In this document: piece by piece, positions 36,030 to 48,273 of the stretch
Numbering within the stretch: position 1 is the first letter of the stretch
How the letters are laid out: each line of letters begins with the position of its first letter
Assembly (NCBI GenBank): GCA_024509875.1
Contig: JAMPIV010019880.1
Span: forward strand, 18,024-82,023
Direction of reading: 5' to 3'
DNA length: 64,000 nt
Source of the DNA: Oreohelix idahoensis
Taxonomy: Eukaryota > Mollusca > Gastropoda > Stylommatophora > Oreohelicidae
Notes under the pieces: model-generated
What the model was told of the DNA's origin: nothing
The model's input: the letters and a program-made list of their open reading frames with translations, nothing else
The model's database searches: none
Program-made: the position numbers and the translations under genes

Positions 36030-37539
36030 TGATCTATAACACATAGTTGCTGACTAGTGACATCGACTGTAAACTTGTACTTGTATGCCACTGTTAGAGC
36101 TGGGCACACAGTAGAATGGTCAACTCGTTCTGACACAGTGCTAACATCGAGTGAGAATGTAGATGTAATATAATGCGAATGTGTATAGAGTTCTGTAGAG
36201 TTGACAAGTCACTCACTCAATCATAAGCAGAAGTCAAAAAAAGGCAGACTACTGGCGTCGTTTCATACATTTAATCATGGACGTACACTTTTACATCATG
36301 AGTACAGTCACTTGAACAGGTTGGCATTTAAATCATCATATACTTGAAAATGGGTGACAATATCAGATGAACATTCATGCAGTGGTAAATATATAATGGA
36401 ACGATGGTAGACAAGCACTCAATATTCTGGATGTCTATCGTCTCATGCTTCGACTGACTAATCGCGTCAGTAAAGGTGAATACATAAACGTCAACAATGG
36501 TTCGCTGACAGAACCTTCTGTTGGCTAAGTTTCTTAAGCCGTACATTCATCAAATGTTTATAGCAACAATGTTAAACCACAGTAGTGGGTTTTCATAATA
36601 TGTAGATCTCTGTACCATCATCAAATAATAAGACCTTTTCTTTTCTCTGACAATGATCCGCTCATAATGGCGGGAATCCAAAATGGCTCCTCTCCGTGAG
36701 CTTCATTCGCTCAGGACGGAAAATTATGAAGTAGAATTACTTCAATATATATATATGTAAATGTCCTCATCGGGCTTCTCATCAAATCTGCTATCCATAA
36801 GGCTGGTTACCTCAAGTAATCTAGTGCTGCTAAATAACACGACATCTTCATCTGTCATCAACAATCCTAGCTGTACGATAATACGTCTCCCATTTAGGTT
36901 TAGCAAAAAGTTCAGCAAAAAATATTTGGTTTTACCTGGCTTCAGGAAAACACACACAAGCGAATATCGCACGCCATTCCTAGGTGTTAATAATGGACAT
37001 TACGAGAATCTCTGATAATACGATCATCCAGAGAAACAATCTCCTTCCTTGAATAATTCACAGAGATCAATCTACAAAACTTTCTAAACAACCAGCCCCT
37101 AGCAGCGACGACATGACGGCCTTCTCTGATCACCTCAAACCGGCGCACCCCCCAGAAAAGCCTTTCACCCCCAGAGATGAGCTCACAAAATAGTCCAACA
37201 TAGAAATACAAAGATATAAAGATATAAGATCGAAATTGCCTTAAATAGTCAAGGAATAAATATAAAATCAGGCCATAATCATTTTAAGCAAGACCAATCT
37301 GTTTCTGGCCATACCAGACGAAAAATGACGTAGATCTAGAATTCATACGCCAGATTGAGACACAAGAACAGATAACCCATAGAACTGAATACAACATCAA
37401 ACAATCAGAGTTCTGTCCCTTAGGCTGAGAATCATTGATTCTCAAATAAATATTTTTCATCAGACAAATAATTATTACTTTACATCTGTATGCCTATCAA
37501 CAGTAATCTGTGCGTCACACAAAAAATATGTGCGCAACA
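36030..37539 (-). mobile_element. GM-C 5' LTR
   Basis: This 1,510-bp LTR starts on the minus strand with TGTTGCGCACATAT at 37,539 and ends ATAGATCA at 36,030. It is nearly identical to 27,394-28,911 except for the final 55-70 bp. The sequence just inside it (GTTGTTGACATTTG) is where a primer site is expected but is a poor match to the other copies. Confidence 0.85.
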
Positions 37540-38312
37540 ACGCTCTTTGGCTAATATTCTCACGTCTAGGATTTCCCAAAGAAATCTTATCAGATCATGG
37601 CACACAATTATTATCAGACACTATGTCTCAGGTAATGTCTACACTATGTATTGAAAGGTCTTTAAGCAGTATCTATCATCCTATGTCAAACGGTTTAGTT
37701 GAACGTCTAAATAGAACGCTCAAGAGTTTACTAGGAAAGATAACTGAGGATCATCCTCAGGATTGGGACAAGGTTTTACCCGCTGCTCTTTTCGCATATA
37801 GAGAGGTCCCTAATGAGCACACAGGGTTTTCTCCATTCCATCTTGTCTTTGGTGCGCAACCACGCGGTTCTATGTCATTGCTACACAACCTAATAACTGC
37901 TGAGGATATCAGCGAGGACACTCAATCCTCTTATGAATATGTAATTGCTTTAAGGCAGAAAATTATTAAAGCATGTAGGTTAGCTACCTCTGCATCTGAG
38001 TCTGCTAAGCAGAAGGCAAGGAATTTCGCTAATAAAAATAGATGTCTACATCAACTCTTTCCTGGTGACAAGGTACTTATATTACTTCCTTGTAGAGACA
38101 ATAGACTTCTTATTTCATGGAAAGGTCCTTACACTGTCATCTCTAGAATTTCTGATGTCGACTATGTCGTCGATGTGGACAGAAAGCATAAAACGTTTCA
38201 CATCAATATGCTGACAGAATTTCATGAACGACCAGATTACTTACAACCTTTTCACTTCTCAGTTCGAGCTATCTGTGGTTCGGATAATGTAATGGCAGAC
38301 ATACTGTCTTGA
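37540..38312 (+). pseudogene. GM-B integrase end joined to RNase H end
   Basis: It resumes at the acgct duplication with LWLIFSRLGFPKEILSDHGTQ, then LVERLNRTLK, the GPY/F module and HERPDYLQP. There it jumps in frame to HFSVRAICGSDNVMADILS at the end of RNase H. The whole RT and most of RNase H (about 1.46 kb in GM-E) is missing. Both deletion ends carry caacct in related copies, so a microhomology-mediated deletion is likely. Confidence 0.9.
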
Positions 38313-39165
38313 TGCCCACATGATTCTAATTGACTCTCATTTTCTAGACCTGTTTATAGATTTCAGGGTTATATAGATACCCGTGGTTATAGATTAGCAC
38401 TTGAGTAGTACATTTCTATGATCCTGTCAAGTAAAGACTCTAAAATTGTCTGTACTTCATTCTCTGCTACCGTTTAGAGTAATGGAGGAAGGTTTAATTA
38501 TATCCATACAGGGGCCGAAAGTCTACATAGCCACATTTAATAGATAAAAATGTAGGATTGACTATTGTTTATTATAAAATCCTACGGTTATCAAAGAGAG
38601 TGGTATTATTTGTATTTTCTCACAGCAAGTCAGCGCTGTTACATGGAGAGTCTGTACAGTTTACCAGTCATGTCAAGATTTGATGTCCCTACTTACCATT
38701 GGGCTCTGAACGCTACTTTAGATGTACATTATTGTCTCGGACTTTGAGACCTCTACTTGCTCCATTTTTGTCATAGTTATTATTTGTGATGACATGGCTA
38801 TATTTGCGTGCATAAATTCTAATGACACCTCTATTTTTGTACATTATTGACGCACATTTTACAAAAATCGATATGGCTATTTAATATGGGAAAAATATAG
38901 ACATTCATTCATTTGTGTATGAAAATGCTGTCTATGGTAAAAGCGAGATAATCCATGTTTGATTCACACTTTTGATTATAGGAGTAATCGTTCTGGATAT
39001 TGATCCAGCGCAAGGATATTGCGCTTGCATTTGTACTTATTTTTTAGGGCCAGAAAATATATTAATTTGCTTATTGTGTTTATGGCCTGAATTCATATGT
39101 ATTACATATTATTAGTACAAGTAGAATCAGTCCTATATTGTATATTTTGGATTGGTAGGAGGGAC
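38313..39165 (+). other. 3' untranslated region before the GM-X LTR
   Basis: This is 0.85 kb with no gene, longer than the roughly 0.5 kb of GM-C and GM-E. It has a perfect hairpin agcgcaa/ttgcgct near 39,005-39,023 and ends in a purine-rich tggattggtaggagggac, a candidate polypurine tract for the LTR that follows. Confidence 0.55.
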
Positions 39166-40359
39166 TAGATTCTTGTATTCCGGTCTAGCGGAAGTATGAG
39201 TTGTCTTGACAAGTCGTGATGAGTTCCGATGTACTGCTTACAAATGGCGGGGTACGTTTTTCTAGAGCTGGTCCTTTCGTCAGAAAAAAATGTCTCACGA
39301 AGTGGTTTTTCTTCTGAAGGAGATGGTGTCTCTACGATAGTTTGTGTTAGAGACTCTCCTTATGTCAGTATATAGATGATTCGGACTCCAGGTAAACCCA
39401 GCTCCTATTTTTGATGATCTCTCGTCGGTTAGGCCTAGCTTGACTTTTGTGCTTCGCTATGCTAGTGTCGTGTTTTGTATCGACGAAGATGACAGATTTT
39501 CCTGCAGCGGTTATGGCTACGTGAATTAACCTGATCACCGTAGAGCTGTATGGAAACATTTATGAAATCCTTTATATACCCATTATAAATTAACTCTGGC
39601 TTATATTCTCCTTCCTACGAATGAGTGAACGACATCTCAGGGAGGCAGCCATGTTGGATTTCGGTCATCATATGTTTTGATCACTGCCAAGAGAACAGAT
39701 TATTTATCCTATTATCGGACAGTGACAGGGAGATCTCAATCTTGCTAGAAACCCCCTTCGTGGTTTCATAATATATACTACAAACTATGGACGTCAAGTA
39801 ACTTTAGTTATTTATCGATTCGCCTTCACTGACGCGTTTAGTCAGATAGGGGAATGTGGCCATAATGTATCATGACATTGAACTTTTGATGTACTGCCCA
39901 TTATTTCTGAAGGTGTCATGACTTCAGATCTGCTATGTATACCTACAAATTGATATGTCAACATACCATGATGTACTCGTATGTCCCAGTGTGTACGTCT
40001 GAATAAATTGAGTAAACAAAGATTCCAGCAGTCTGCATTGGTGCCTTGTAGACACAAGTGTATGAGTGGTTATATTGGTCAGCACATGAACAGTACACCA
40101 TTCGCGGTAATCACACTCTACACTTCTACTTCATACATACACCATCCTGCGTCGGTTGAAGTGACCAAGTTTAGGCCTGCTTCCCCTGGAGCCTTTGCCT
40201 TCCCTAACTCAGGACTAGGGTGAGTTACCCATTTACAGCTGGGTAGACTGGAGCATGCCTGATCTCAACAACACACCACTCTTCCTTACAGAGCATCCAG
40301 TGTGTGTGTGAAAGCAACTTTACAGAGTGGAAAGAAGAAGAAAACAAAAAAACTTTACA
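39166..40359 (+). mobile_element. GM-X LTR (single copy)
   Basis: The right edge is well defined: ACTTTACA followed by a GTGGCGAGCCAGATTCC primer site. The left edge (39,166 to about 39,174) is set only by the purine tract before it. It is unlike the GM-B LTR that flanks the whole region. A tttatatacc TATA-like motif is at about 39,568. Only one GM-X LTR exists here. Confidence 0.65.
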
Positions 40360-40914
40360 GTGGCGAGCCAGATTCCTGGGTCCAGCTTACGCAGTTTTGT
40401 GTTGAGAATCACAGTTTACAGCTGAAAGAACATTTGTTTGAACACATCAACACCAGTAGGACAGCTATACAGTCGATGTCAGCTTGACCTGTATTACCGA
40501 TAGGATGCTGTATCTAGGTCAGCGCTTGTTGACAGTTTTTCGCTGTACAGACAGTATTACACAGGACAGTGGTATCAAGTGTAGAAAATATCTGGAGCAG
40601 TATTGTTGACATTTCTCAACGTACAGAAGAATCACAGTGTTGTTGAACATAAAGTGCATAGTTCATCGTTGGATCTTCATATGCTCAAAAGAGAAAAAAT
40701 TGACAGTGTAATAGTTTAGAATTAAATCTGTTACTCAATAAAGTGGCAAGTTATTAGAATTAAAATAAACTGTGCCTGCTTTACAACACTATACCTGCAA
40801 CACATTCCATTCATGACATAAATTATATTGTATGCTATATGCTATTTATGCTTACATGTTATTTGTTTATATGTGTAGGTGTTTATATGTTGCGGGCCTG
40901 GATGGGAGGTGACT

Positions 40915-40950
40915 AGAACAGGAAATACCGAATGATATTGGTCTTGTTCT
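40915..40950 (+). promoter_or_regulatory. Leader stem-loop 1, GM-X
   Basis: AGAACAGGA pairs with UCUUGUUCU (one G-U pair) around a loop with AAUACCGAAUGAUAUUGG. The stem sequence differs from those of GM-A, GM-B and GM-E but pairs at the same place. Confidence 0.7.
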
Positions 40951-41385
40951 GGCGTTCGATAGGGAGCAATTTCTTAATTGAAATTTGCATGCAACATAGT
41001 TTGCAAATATTTGGTTAGTTGTGACGACTGTTTCATATTTGTATTTGTAACATTTTTTCTGTTCTTTATTTTTGTTTTTTGATTTGTTTGTATAATTGTA
41101 GGTCTCATCTTTCCTTTCATTTCAGTTTTTTTACACCCTTATGTTTATACACTGTGGCGTTATTTGTCTTGTCATTTTATTATTGCAGTTATCATCACGG
41201 TTTCTGTGATCATTTTTTTCATTTCTCCTATTTAATTTAATTTGATCTCTGCAAATGTGTTCATATTGTCTTTTCTTGTTTGTCCTTTGTAATGTCTTTA
41301 GTTGACATATGACGTATAGTGGTATACACTGATAGTATAGTACAGATCAGTACTTTATGATTATTATTGTTATAAAACAAAATGT

Positions 41386-41609
41386 ACAAGACCTTTGTAA
41401 GGCTTGTCTCCCAAAGTGATTGGTAAAGGGAAATATTTTTTCCACAGGTACCCAAGTGATCTTTGATTACATTGAGATATACAAGACCTTTGTAAGGCTT
41501 GTCCCCCACAGTATTTGAGATACAGTTATTGTTGTCCACAGGTACTCAAGTTATCATTGGTTATTATAAACCATACAAGTTTGGACTAAGTCTATGGTAT
41601 AGACTTGTC
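41386..41609 (+). repeat. Triplicated ACAAG...CTTGT hairpin upstream of GM-X gag
   Basis: Three imperfect tandem units begin acaagacctttgtaaggcttgt or a diverged form and are followed by ctcccaaag or cccccacag. GM-A, GM-B and GM-C have one such hairpin and GM-E has two. It is always within about 40-290 nt of the gag start. Confidence 0.75.
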
Positions 41610-41672
41610 TCCCATTAACTTGAAAGAGGGTAATTTATTTACTTTTTCAGGTTTCTGATTTAAGAAGACAAT

Positions 41673-44600
41673 ATGTCTACATTAGATTATTTCATTACAC
41701 AAGGAAAATCTCTTGATAAGACTGGAAAAGACTTAGAACAATGGGCTGTTGCTCAATATGACAAAGCATTAGCTGCAGAAGAGAAAAAAAATTGCTGCTG
41801 CTGTTGAAGAAAGAAAAGCTGCTGCTGAGGAAAAAAAAGCTGCGGCTGAGGAGAGAAAACTTCAAATAGAAGAAAAAAAAGCTGCTGCAGAAGAAAGGAA
41901 AGCCTTAGCTGAAGAAAAAAGATTAGAAAAAGAAGCTGATACTGCTGCTGAACTTAAGAAATTGCAGATGCAAGTGGAGGAAAGGAGATTTGAGGCAGAA
42001 CAGAAGAAATTAGAAGCTGATGCAGAGCAGAAAAAATTAGAAGTTGCTGCAGAACAGAAAAAATTAGAAGTTGCTGCAGAGCAGAAGAAATTAGAAGCTG
42101 CTGCAGAACAGAAAAAACTAGAAGTTGCTGCTGCTGCAGAACAGAAAAAACTAGAAGTTGCTGCTGCTGCAGAACAGAAAAAATTAGAAGCTGCTGCTGC
42201 TGCAGCAGAACAAAAAAAATTAGATAGAGAAGCTGAAGAGAGAAAAGCAATAAGAGAACATGAGTTTGAATTAGAGAAATTAAAATTGACATGTATGAGT
42301 AATGTTAATCAGGCATCTGGTGGTAATGGTAAACCCTTTGTATACAAGGTCAAGGTACCAGCGTTTAACCCTACCAGTGATGACATAACATTTTGGCTTT
42401 CTAGATTTGAACGGGCTTGTCGATCTCATAATGTTGACAAATCACAGTATGTGAATCAGTTGTCTGAAAATCTAAAAGGGGAGTCTCTGAGTAAGTTATA
42501 TTTTGTTGAAGAGGCCGACAAAGACAATTATGATGCTGTTAGGGCAGCTTTGATAAAGAGATATCAGCTGTCTGAGGAAGGTTACCGTCTTTTGTTTAAA
42601 ACAATGAGACCTGAGGTAGGTGTAGAATTCTCAGATTTCATCTCAAAAGCACGAATTACACTTTCACGATGGATTGAATTATCCAAAACAGAGAAAACAT
42701 TTGATGGTCTTACGGATTTATTGCTAAGAGACAAGGTCATGTCTTCTGTAAATAAATCATTCCTAGAGTTCTTACATGAGCGTAAACCTGGTACAATAAA
42801 GCAAATGGAAGAATATTGTGACCAGTATGCCACGGCACACCCTGACATGATTCTTGGTAACTCTAACATTAAAGAGAGTATGCCAGTTGCTTCGGCAACA
42901 GAATATAATCAGAATTACTCACACAAATTCCGAGGAGCTAAAAATAAATTTGATAAAAAGGTTAATTGGGATAAGTATCAAAACCAAGATAACCGCTCAA
43001 ATCAGAGTTCTTCTTTGAAGAACTGGAATCGGTCTGATAAACCTCGACATGCGAGGGGTTCCCATAATGTTAGAAATTCTCGGAAAGGGAGTAGCTATAG
43101 GAACTACCCAAGTGCTTCATGGAGACAAAAGAAACAATATTACAGGGATACTCAATATAATGAGCATGATGATTATGATCATGAATATTATGATTCAAAC
43201 CCAAATAGGGGTTATAACAGAGGCAATAATAATTATAGAGACAATTATAACCGAGGTAGATCACAACACAAAAGACATGGTAAATCTTATTACCAGGCTA
43301 ACTCTGCACAACAGGAGTTCCACGACACCGATAATCAGAATAATGATAAAAAAGACTCCAATAGTGTAGCAAATTCCGCTTTCGATTTTGCTAGAGCATC
43401 TGAGTGTTCGCAATGCAAAACATTATTCGATCCAACCACAGTGTCTACTTTAAGCTGCGGTCACCCACTTCCCGCTCTTCATGCGTCAATTGCGCATAAT
43501 GGAAGGGGTGCTCTTGTCTTTAATAGGGGCCTAATAGATGGTACTCCGGTATCAATTCTTTTCGACTCGGGGTGCACTACCATTGGAGTGAGGCAATCAC
43601 TCGTAAATCCTTCTCGAGCTACAGGCAATATAGTCAAATGTGTAACATTTGGTGGCACATTGGAGAAGTACTCCACTGCCATTATCAATATTGCTACGCC
43701 TTTCTTTACAGGAGAGGTGCAAGCATGTCTCTTGCCGAATCCGATCGCTGATCTTATCATCGGTCGCATTCATGGAGTGAAAGAATGCACTCCACAGCAA
43801 ATTTCTAATTGGGAAAATGTTAATATGCAATCGGCTAATGCAGTAATCACTAGGGCTCAAGCTCTTAATATGCCACAATCTTCACATTCTGAAGATAATG
43901 ATGCGCAGATCCAAGATGATCCCTTGGAGATTTCCCACGATTCCTTTATCAAACAGCAGAAAGATGATCCTACTCTAAAGAAATTCTTTACTCTGGTAAC
44001 AAAAGGTGATCCGAATAAGGATACAAATCGTAAATCTTGGATTACGATGAAGAATGGCGTACTTGTACGTATGGTACAAGACTCCGCTAAGTCCATTCAT
44101 TCTCAAATCCTTGTGCCTAAAAATATGAGAGTTAAAATCTTACAGCACGCTCATGATTCGCAGTGTGCTGGACATATGGGTTTTTCCCGTACTAAAGCTA
44201 GAGTTCTTCAATCTTTCTTTTGGCCTGCTGTGAATAAGGACATACGAATCTATTGTCGATCTTGTAAAGTATGTCAAGAGATTAAATCCAGAGGTCCACG
44301 CCATGATGCACCTATTCAGGCTGCAGACATTCCCATTCGGCCATTTCAAAAAATGGCGATAGACATCATTGGTCCATTTAAGATAAAGTCTGCTAGAGGA
44401 CACCAATTTATTTTGACGTGTGTTGATATGTGCACACGTTGGCCGGAGGCTGTTCCTCTAAAGAGCATAACTACTGCTGATGTCGCAGATGCTCTTTGGT
44501 TAATATTTTCTCGTCTGGGGTTTCCAGCAGAAATATTATCCGACCATGGTACCCAACTCATATCGGATACCATGTCTCAAGTAATGTCAACTCTGAAGAT

Positions 44601-45097
44601 AGAGAGATCGCTGAGTAGTATTTATCATCCTATGTCCAATGGGATGGTGGAACGTTTGAATAGAACTCTGAAAAACCTACTAGGTAAGATAACAGAAGAT
44701 CATCCTCAGGATTGGGATAGGGTTTTACCCGCGGCTCTCTTTGCATATAGAGAGGTCGCCAACGAACATACAGGATTTTCTCCCTTTGAACTTGTCTTTG
44801 GCGCGAAACCGCGAGGTCCTATGTCCTTACTCATGATCTTATAACTGCTGATAATATTGTCGATGACACAAAATCCTCTTATGAATATGTCATCGCACTT
44901 AGACACAAGATTATTGAAGCATGCAAATTGGCAACTGCTTCTTCTGAATTTGCGAAACAGAAGGCAAGGGAATTTGCCAATAAAAAGAGATGTTTGAGTC
45001 AACTTTGTCCAGGTGACAAAGCATTTGTCTTGCTACCTTGTAGGGAAAATAGACTTCTCATTTCTTGGAAAGGTCCGTACGATATAATATCAAAACC
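41673..45097 (+). pseudogene. GM-X Gag-protease-integrase, fused frame
   Basis: The ATG at 41,673 (MSTLDYFITQGKSL) is followed by a poly-A frameshift near 41,785. From 41,962 one frame of 960 codons covers the coiled coil (KKLEVAAEQ units with poly-Ala), capsid and SCAN-like end, Asn/Arg/Tyr tract, CSQC with CGH, protease DSG (about residue 535), HHCC, DDE (AIDIIGP, LSDHGTQ, MVERLNRT) and into the integrase C-terminus. A one-base loss near 44,835 shifts the frame. GPY/F coding continues to WKGPYDIISK and stops at 45,097, where 3' UTR sequence is joined. RT and RNase H are missing. Confidence 0.9.
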
Positions 45098-45801
45098 TTT
45101 ACAATGGCGATATTGTATTATTGTTTTGTTGGGATATATGAAGTCATATCTATGTAATTAAATTTTTTTCTGGCATTGTTATGTTGCCAGCACTTTATTG
45201 TGCTTTTGTGGCAACTCCTTTTTATAATTATGTTAGTACTTTGAGAAATTAATTTCTCTAACTTTGTGAGATATTTTTTCTTCTCACCCGACGCTCTATT
45301 GTGCATCAGATTAGCATGATATTATGGCATTGTATGTATTGTTGCCCTATGGCAGTGCATCATTTATGCATTATGAGCCTGTTGCCTGTGTCATCATGCT
45401 CATTATTTTTTTTTTGGGGTGTGTAGATAAATTTAGATTGTCCGTACGCTGATATTTTAGTATGGTATTCATTTATGCCATGCATTATTTTTGATTACCA
45501 TGTGATATCTTTGTCCTCTTCATTCTTAGGGCATTGCTTCCCTTCTTCTTTCTCTCTTTTCATATCCCATCTTGTCTTTATTCACTCGTCACTCCTCTAC
45601 TTTTTTTTTTTAATGTTATCTTAGCGTACTATCTGCATTTCTGTTGGTTATTCATTTACTGTTGATTTTATGACCTTATATAGAGTATACTTATGCGCAG
45701 ATATTTGTACGCTACCGCCCTCATCTTTACTATAGTTTCAATGTAATTTTTTTTCCAAAAAAAAAGTTATCATTTTTTTTTCTCCGGGGGGTGTGGTAGA
45801 C
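45098..45801 (+). other. GM-B 3' untranslated region and polypurine tract
   Basis: This is about 0.7 kb with a gagaaattaatttctc hairpin near 45,243-45,259, T-rich tracts and ccggggggtgtggtagac directly before the LTR. It resembles the 3' UTRs of GM-C and GM-E (gcattatgagcctgttgcctg block). Confidence 0.7.
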
Positions 45802-47403
45802 TGTTACAGTCTGTTGTTCTAAGCTAGGAATGAATACTTCTTTTTCATATTTGTGGTCTAAGGGAAGTAACCTGTTGTAATGCTTTTGGTACAGCTTAGA
45901 TTTAGTTGTTACCTCCCTTATTTTGACTATCGTTCATTTAAAATATTCTGGTCTTAGATTATTGTAGACCAGCCTTCTCGAATGTTCCAGTTTGTTCAGG
46001 TGTGAGATGAAATCATATCACGCGATTATCCACACAGGCGCAATGATTTGCATGGGACCAGAAGACTGGATTTTTTAAGGAGAGTCTGCCTGGGCGTTTA
46101 AGTGGGGAAGGTATCCCGCTGTGTTTTTCTGGCTGTATGAACGGGGATCAGAGTTCTTGGTGTATTAAATATGTTTAAGATTCCCCTTGATTGTGATTCA
46201 GGCATAGTTAGTGTTTTTGTGTTTGATTCCTTGAGTGCGGAGCAGGTAACAATACTTTTGAAGCTATTTGTTGTAGCTTAGAACTTTGCATTTTGAGGTG
46301 ACTTACTCCCTGTGCGGAGAAGTAGTGATGAAGAAGATTTAACATTATTTATATAAGGAAGCCTGCCATCTATGTGGCCTATTTTGCCACAGATATACTT
46401 GGCTAGTTTGGTCAGAAGTGATGAAGAAGATTTAACATTATTTATATAAGGAAGCCCGCCATCTATGCGGCCTATTTTGCCAGAGATATACTTGACTAGT
46501 TTGGTCAGAAGTGATGAAGAAGATTTAACATTATTTATATAAGGAAGCCCGCCATCTATGTGGCCTATTTTGCCAGAGATATACTTGACTAGTTTGGTCA
46601 GAAGTGATGAAGAAGATTTAACATTATTTATATAAGGAAACCTGCCATCTATGCGGCCTATTTTGCCAGAGATATACTTGACTAGTTTGGTCAGAAGTGA
46701 TGAAGAAGATTTAACATTATTTATATAAGGAAGCCCGCCATCTATGTGGCCTATTTTGCCAGAGATATACTTGACTAGTTTGGTCAGAAGTGATGAAGAA
46801 GATTTAACATTATTTATATAAGGAAGCCCGCCATCTATGTGGCCTATTTTGCCAGACATATACTTGACTAGTTTGGTCAGAAGTGATGAAGAAGATTTAA
46901 CATTATTTATATAAGGAAGCCCGCCATCTATGTGGCCTATTTTGCCAGAAATATACTTGACTAGTTTGGTCAGAAGTGATGAAGAAGATTTAAGATTATT
47001 TATATAAGGAAGCCCGCCATCTATGTGGCCTATTTTGTATTGACGTGTAATTATGTCCTGATTACAGTACGTATATTTTGATGTCAATGTATGTTCCTGT
47101 TGTCCCGTATTAAACTGTTTGAAATGTCACCAGTTGTTCAACGCTTCCTGACTTCATCATACGTTAATGTGATGTCTTCGTGACTGCATATATATATATA
47201 TATAGCTACAGTGATTCTACAATCAAACTTAGTACCAGTACAGCACACTTCTATACCACAACAGAACTCTACAGTGTTAGCTCTGTGTGGGCGTATTGTT
47301 AAAGAACATAGCTCTATACAGTGATGTTCAGTATGGCCTATTTGGAAGTATAAAGAACGTAATTCTACAGTAGTGGCCAGAGAGAAAACAACATACTTCT
47401 ACA
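45802..47403 (+). mobile_element. GM-B 3' LTR
   Basis: It starts TGTTACAGTCTGTTG and ends ACTTCTACA, followed by agatc (47,404-47,408). At 1,602 bp it is longer than the 5' copy (about 1.23 kb without the pogo insert), mainly because the 93-bp repeat has about eight units here. Confidence 0.9.
46322..47036 (+). repeat. 93-bp tandem repeat with TATA motifs in GM-B 3' LTR
   Basis: About eight head-to-tail units, each with ttatttatataagga, differ by one or two bases. Since 93 is a multiple of three and the antisense frame lacks stops, the array creates a 269-codon repetitive open frame on the minus strand that is not a gene. Confidence 0.92.
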
Positions 47404-47408
47404 AGATC

Positions 47409-47578
47409 ACCATAAATTCTGAAAAAGATCACTTAAAACTGTCCAAAATCAACTTTTTATGGGTGCAGCATATTGCAATATAGATCTTTCTTCTCTGAGC
47501 ATTAACAGCCTAACATACATCCTTAAAAGCCACAATATTATTAAAGCTTCCAAACAATGTTACAAATAGTGTACATAC
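47409..47578. other. No recognisable gene
   Basis: This is AT-rich sequence beyond the GM-B target duplication. If the minus-strand exons are real, it would be intron after exon 47,579-47,647. Confidence 0.5.
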
Positions 47579-47647
47579 CTTAACATCTGTTTCCTGCTTT
47601 ATTTCTGCAAACAGACTTGTGACATTAGCTTCCCCATTTCTTCCAGC
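47579..47647 (-). CDS. Putative 69-nt coding exon (copy 1)
   Basis: On the minus strand a 23-codon open segment lies between an acceptor (ttgctttcag) and a canonical donor (AAG followed by gtatgtac). It translates with AEIKQETDVK at its end. A close relative with the same length and splice sites is at 50,978-51,046. The shared blocks (RN-E-NVTSL, KQETD) suggest a duplicated exon in a host gene; IKQE fits the SUMO-acceptor pattern. The rest of the gene is not identified, and an exonised repeat is possible. Confidence 0.45.
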
Positions 47648-47649
47648 CT

Positions 47650-48240
47650 GAAAGCAATGTTGTTTTCAAATTTCATTTATATGATAATGAATTTCGAGAA
47701 TAATTTTGACCAAACAAGTCCATTTTTAAAAAGATCACAGTGGATCACTGGTGCTGATATGGATGATTGTATAATTATAAATAGTTGGTCAGTGACAGAC
47801 TGTGCCAAAGATCATACTAAATACACTTTTGACTCAAATAGTTTGAAGATCAATTTTGTTTTCTTTTTAACCCTGATTATTTCTTATACAGGTGTGTAAC
47901 CCATAATCTGAACATCTGCAAACCAAGACAGGCCAAAAACTGAAAAGTTTTTTGGCTGACTTTTGGGCTACTTTAAGTTTCCCCCCACACACACACACAC
48001 ACACACAAAATTATTATTATTTGTAACTGGTATGCAGGGAGCCGAACAACTCGCAATGTTCGATTTATCACATTTCGTCCTCTTGAAGCACAAGCGCAGT
48101 ATAAGCTGATGCATGTGCTATAATGTGATATAAATTTTAAAACACAATTATTTAGTTGTGTCTAGGTACCACTTTCAGCCATGTGTGAATATTTCTGAGC
48201 TTATTTTGTCATTTTGAGTGTGGATATTTGTGAGCTAATT
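47650..48240. other. No gene; contains a (CA)n microsatellite
   Basis: Nothing is recognisable in this region apart from a (CA)n run at about 47,987-48,007. It probably includes the left part of the Tigger-like element, whose terminal repeat I cannot place. Confidence 0.5.
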
Positions 48241-48273
48241 TCGTGACTTAAACTTCGCCAGTTTAATTTCATT

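Larger units (their letters stand above)
40360..41672 (+). other. GM-X leader with primer site and RNA structures
   Basis: This is 1.3 kb of non-coding sequence with stem-loop 1 (40,915-40,950), stem-loop 2 (40,968-40,985) and three successive ACAAG-type hairpins (41,386-41,407, 41,481-41,502 and 41,575-41,609), where the other copies have one or two. The tttatacactgtg block shared by GM leaders is near 41,142. Confidence 0.75.

Noticed and set aside
46278..47087. 269-codon minus-strand open frame made of a repeated 31-residue unit
   Set aside because: It is antisense to a 93-bp LTR tandem repeat; unit length divisible by three creates the frame. No start context or homolog is evident, and the same array in the other LTR has only three units.
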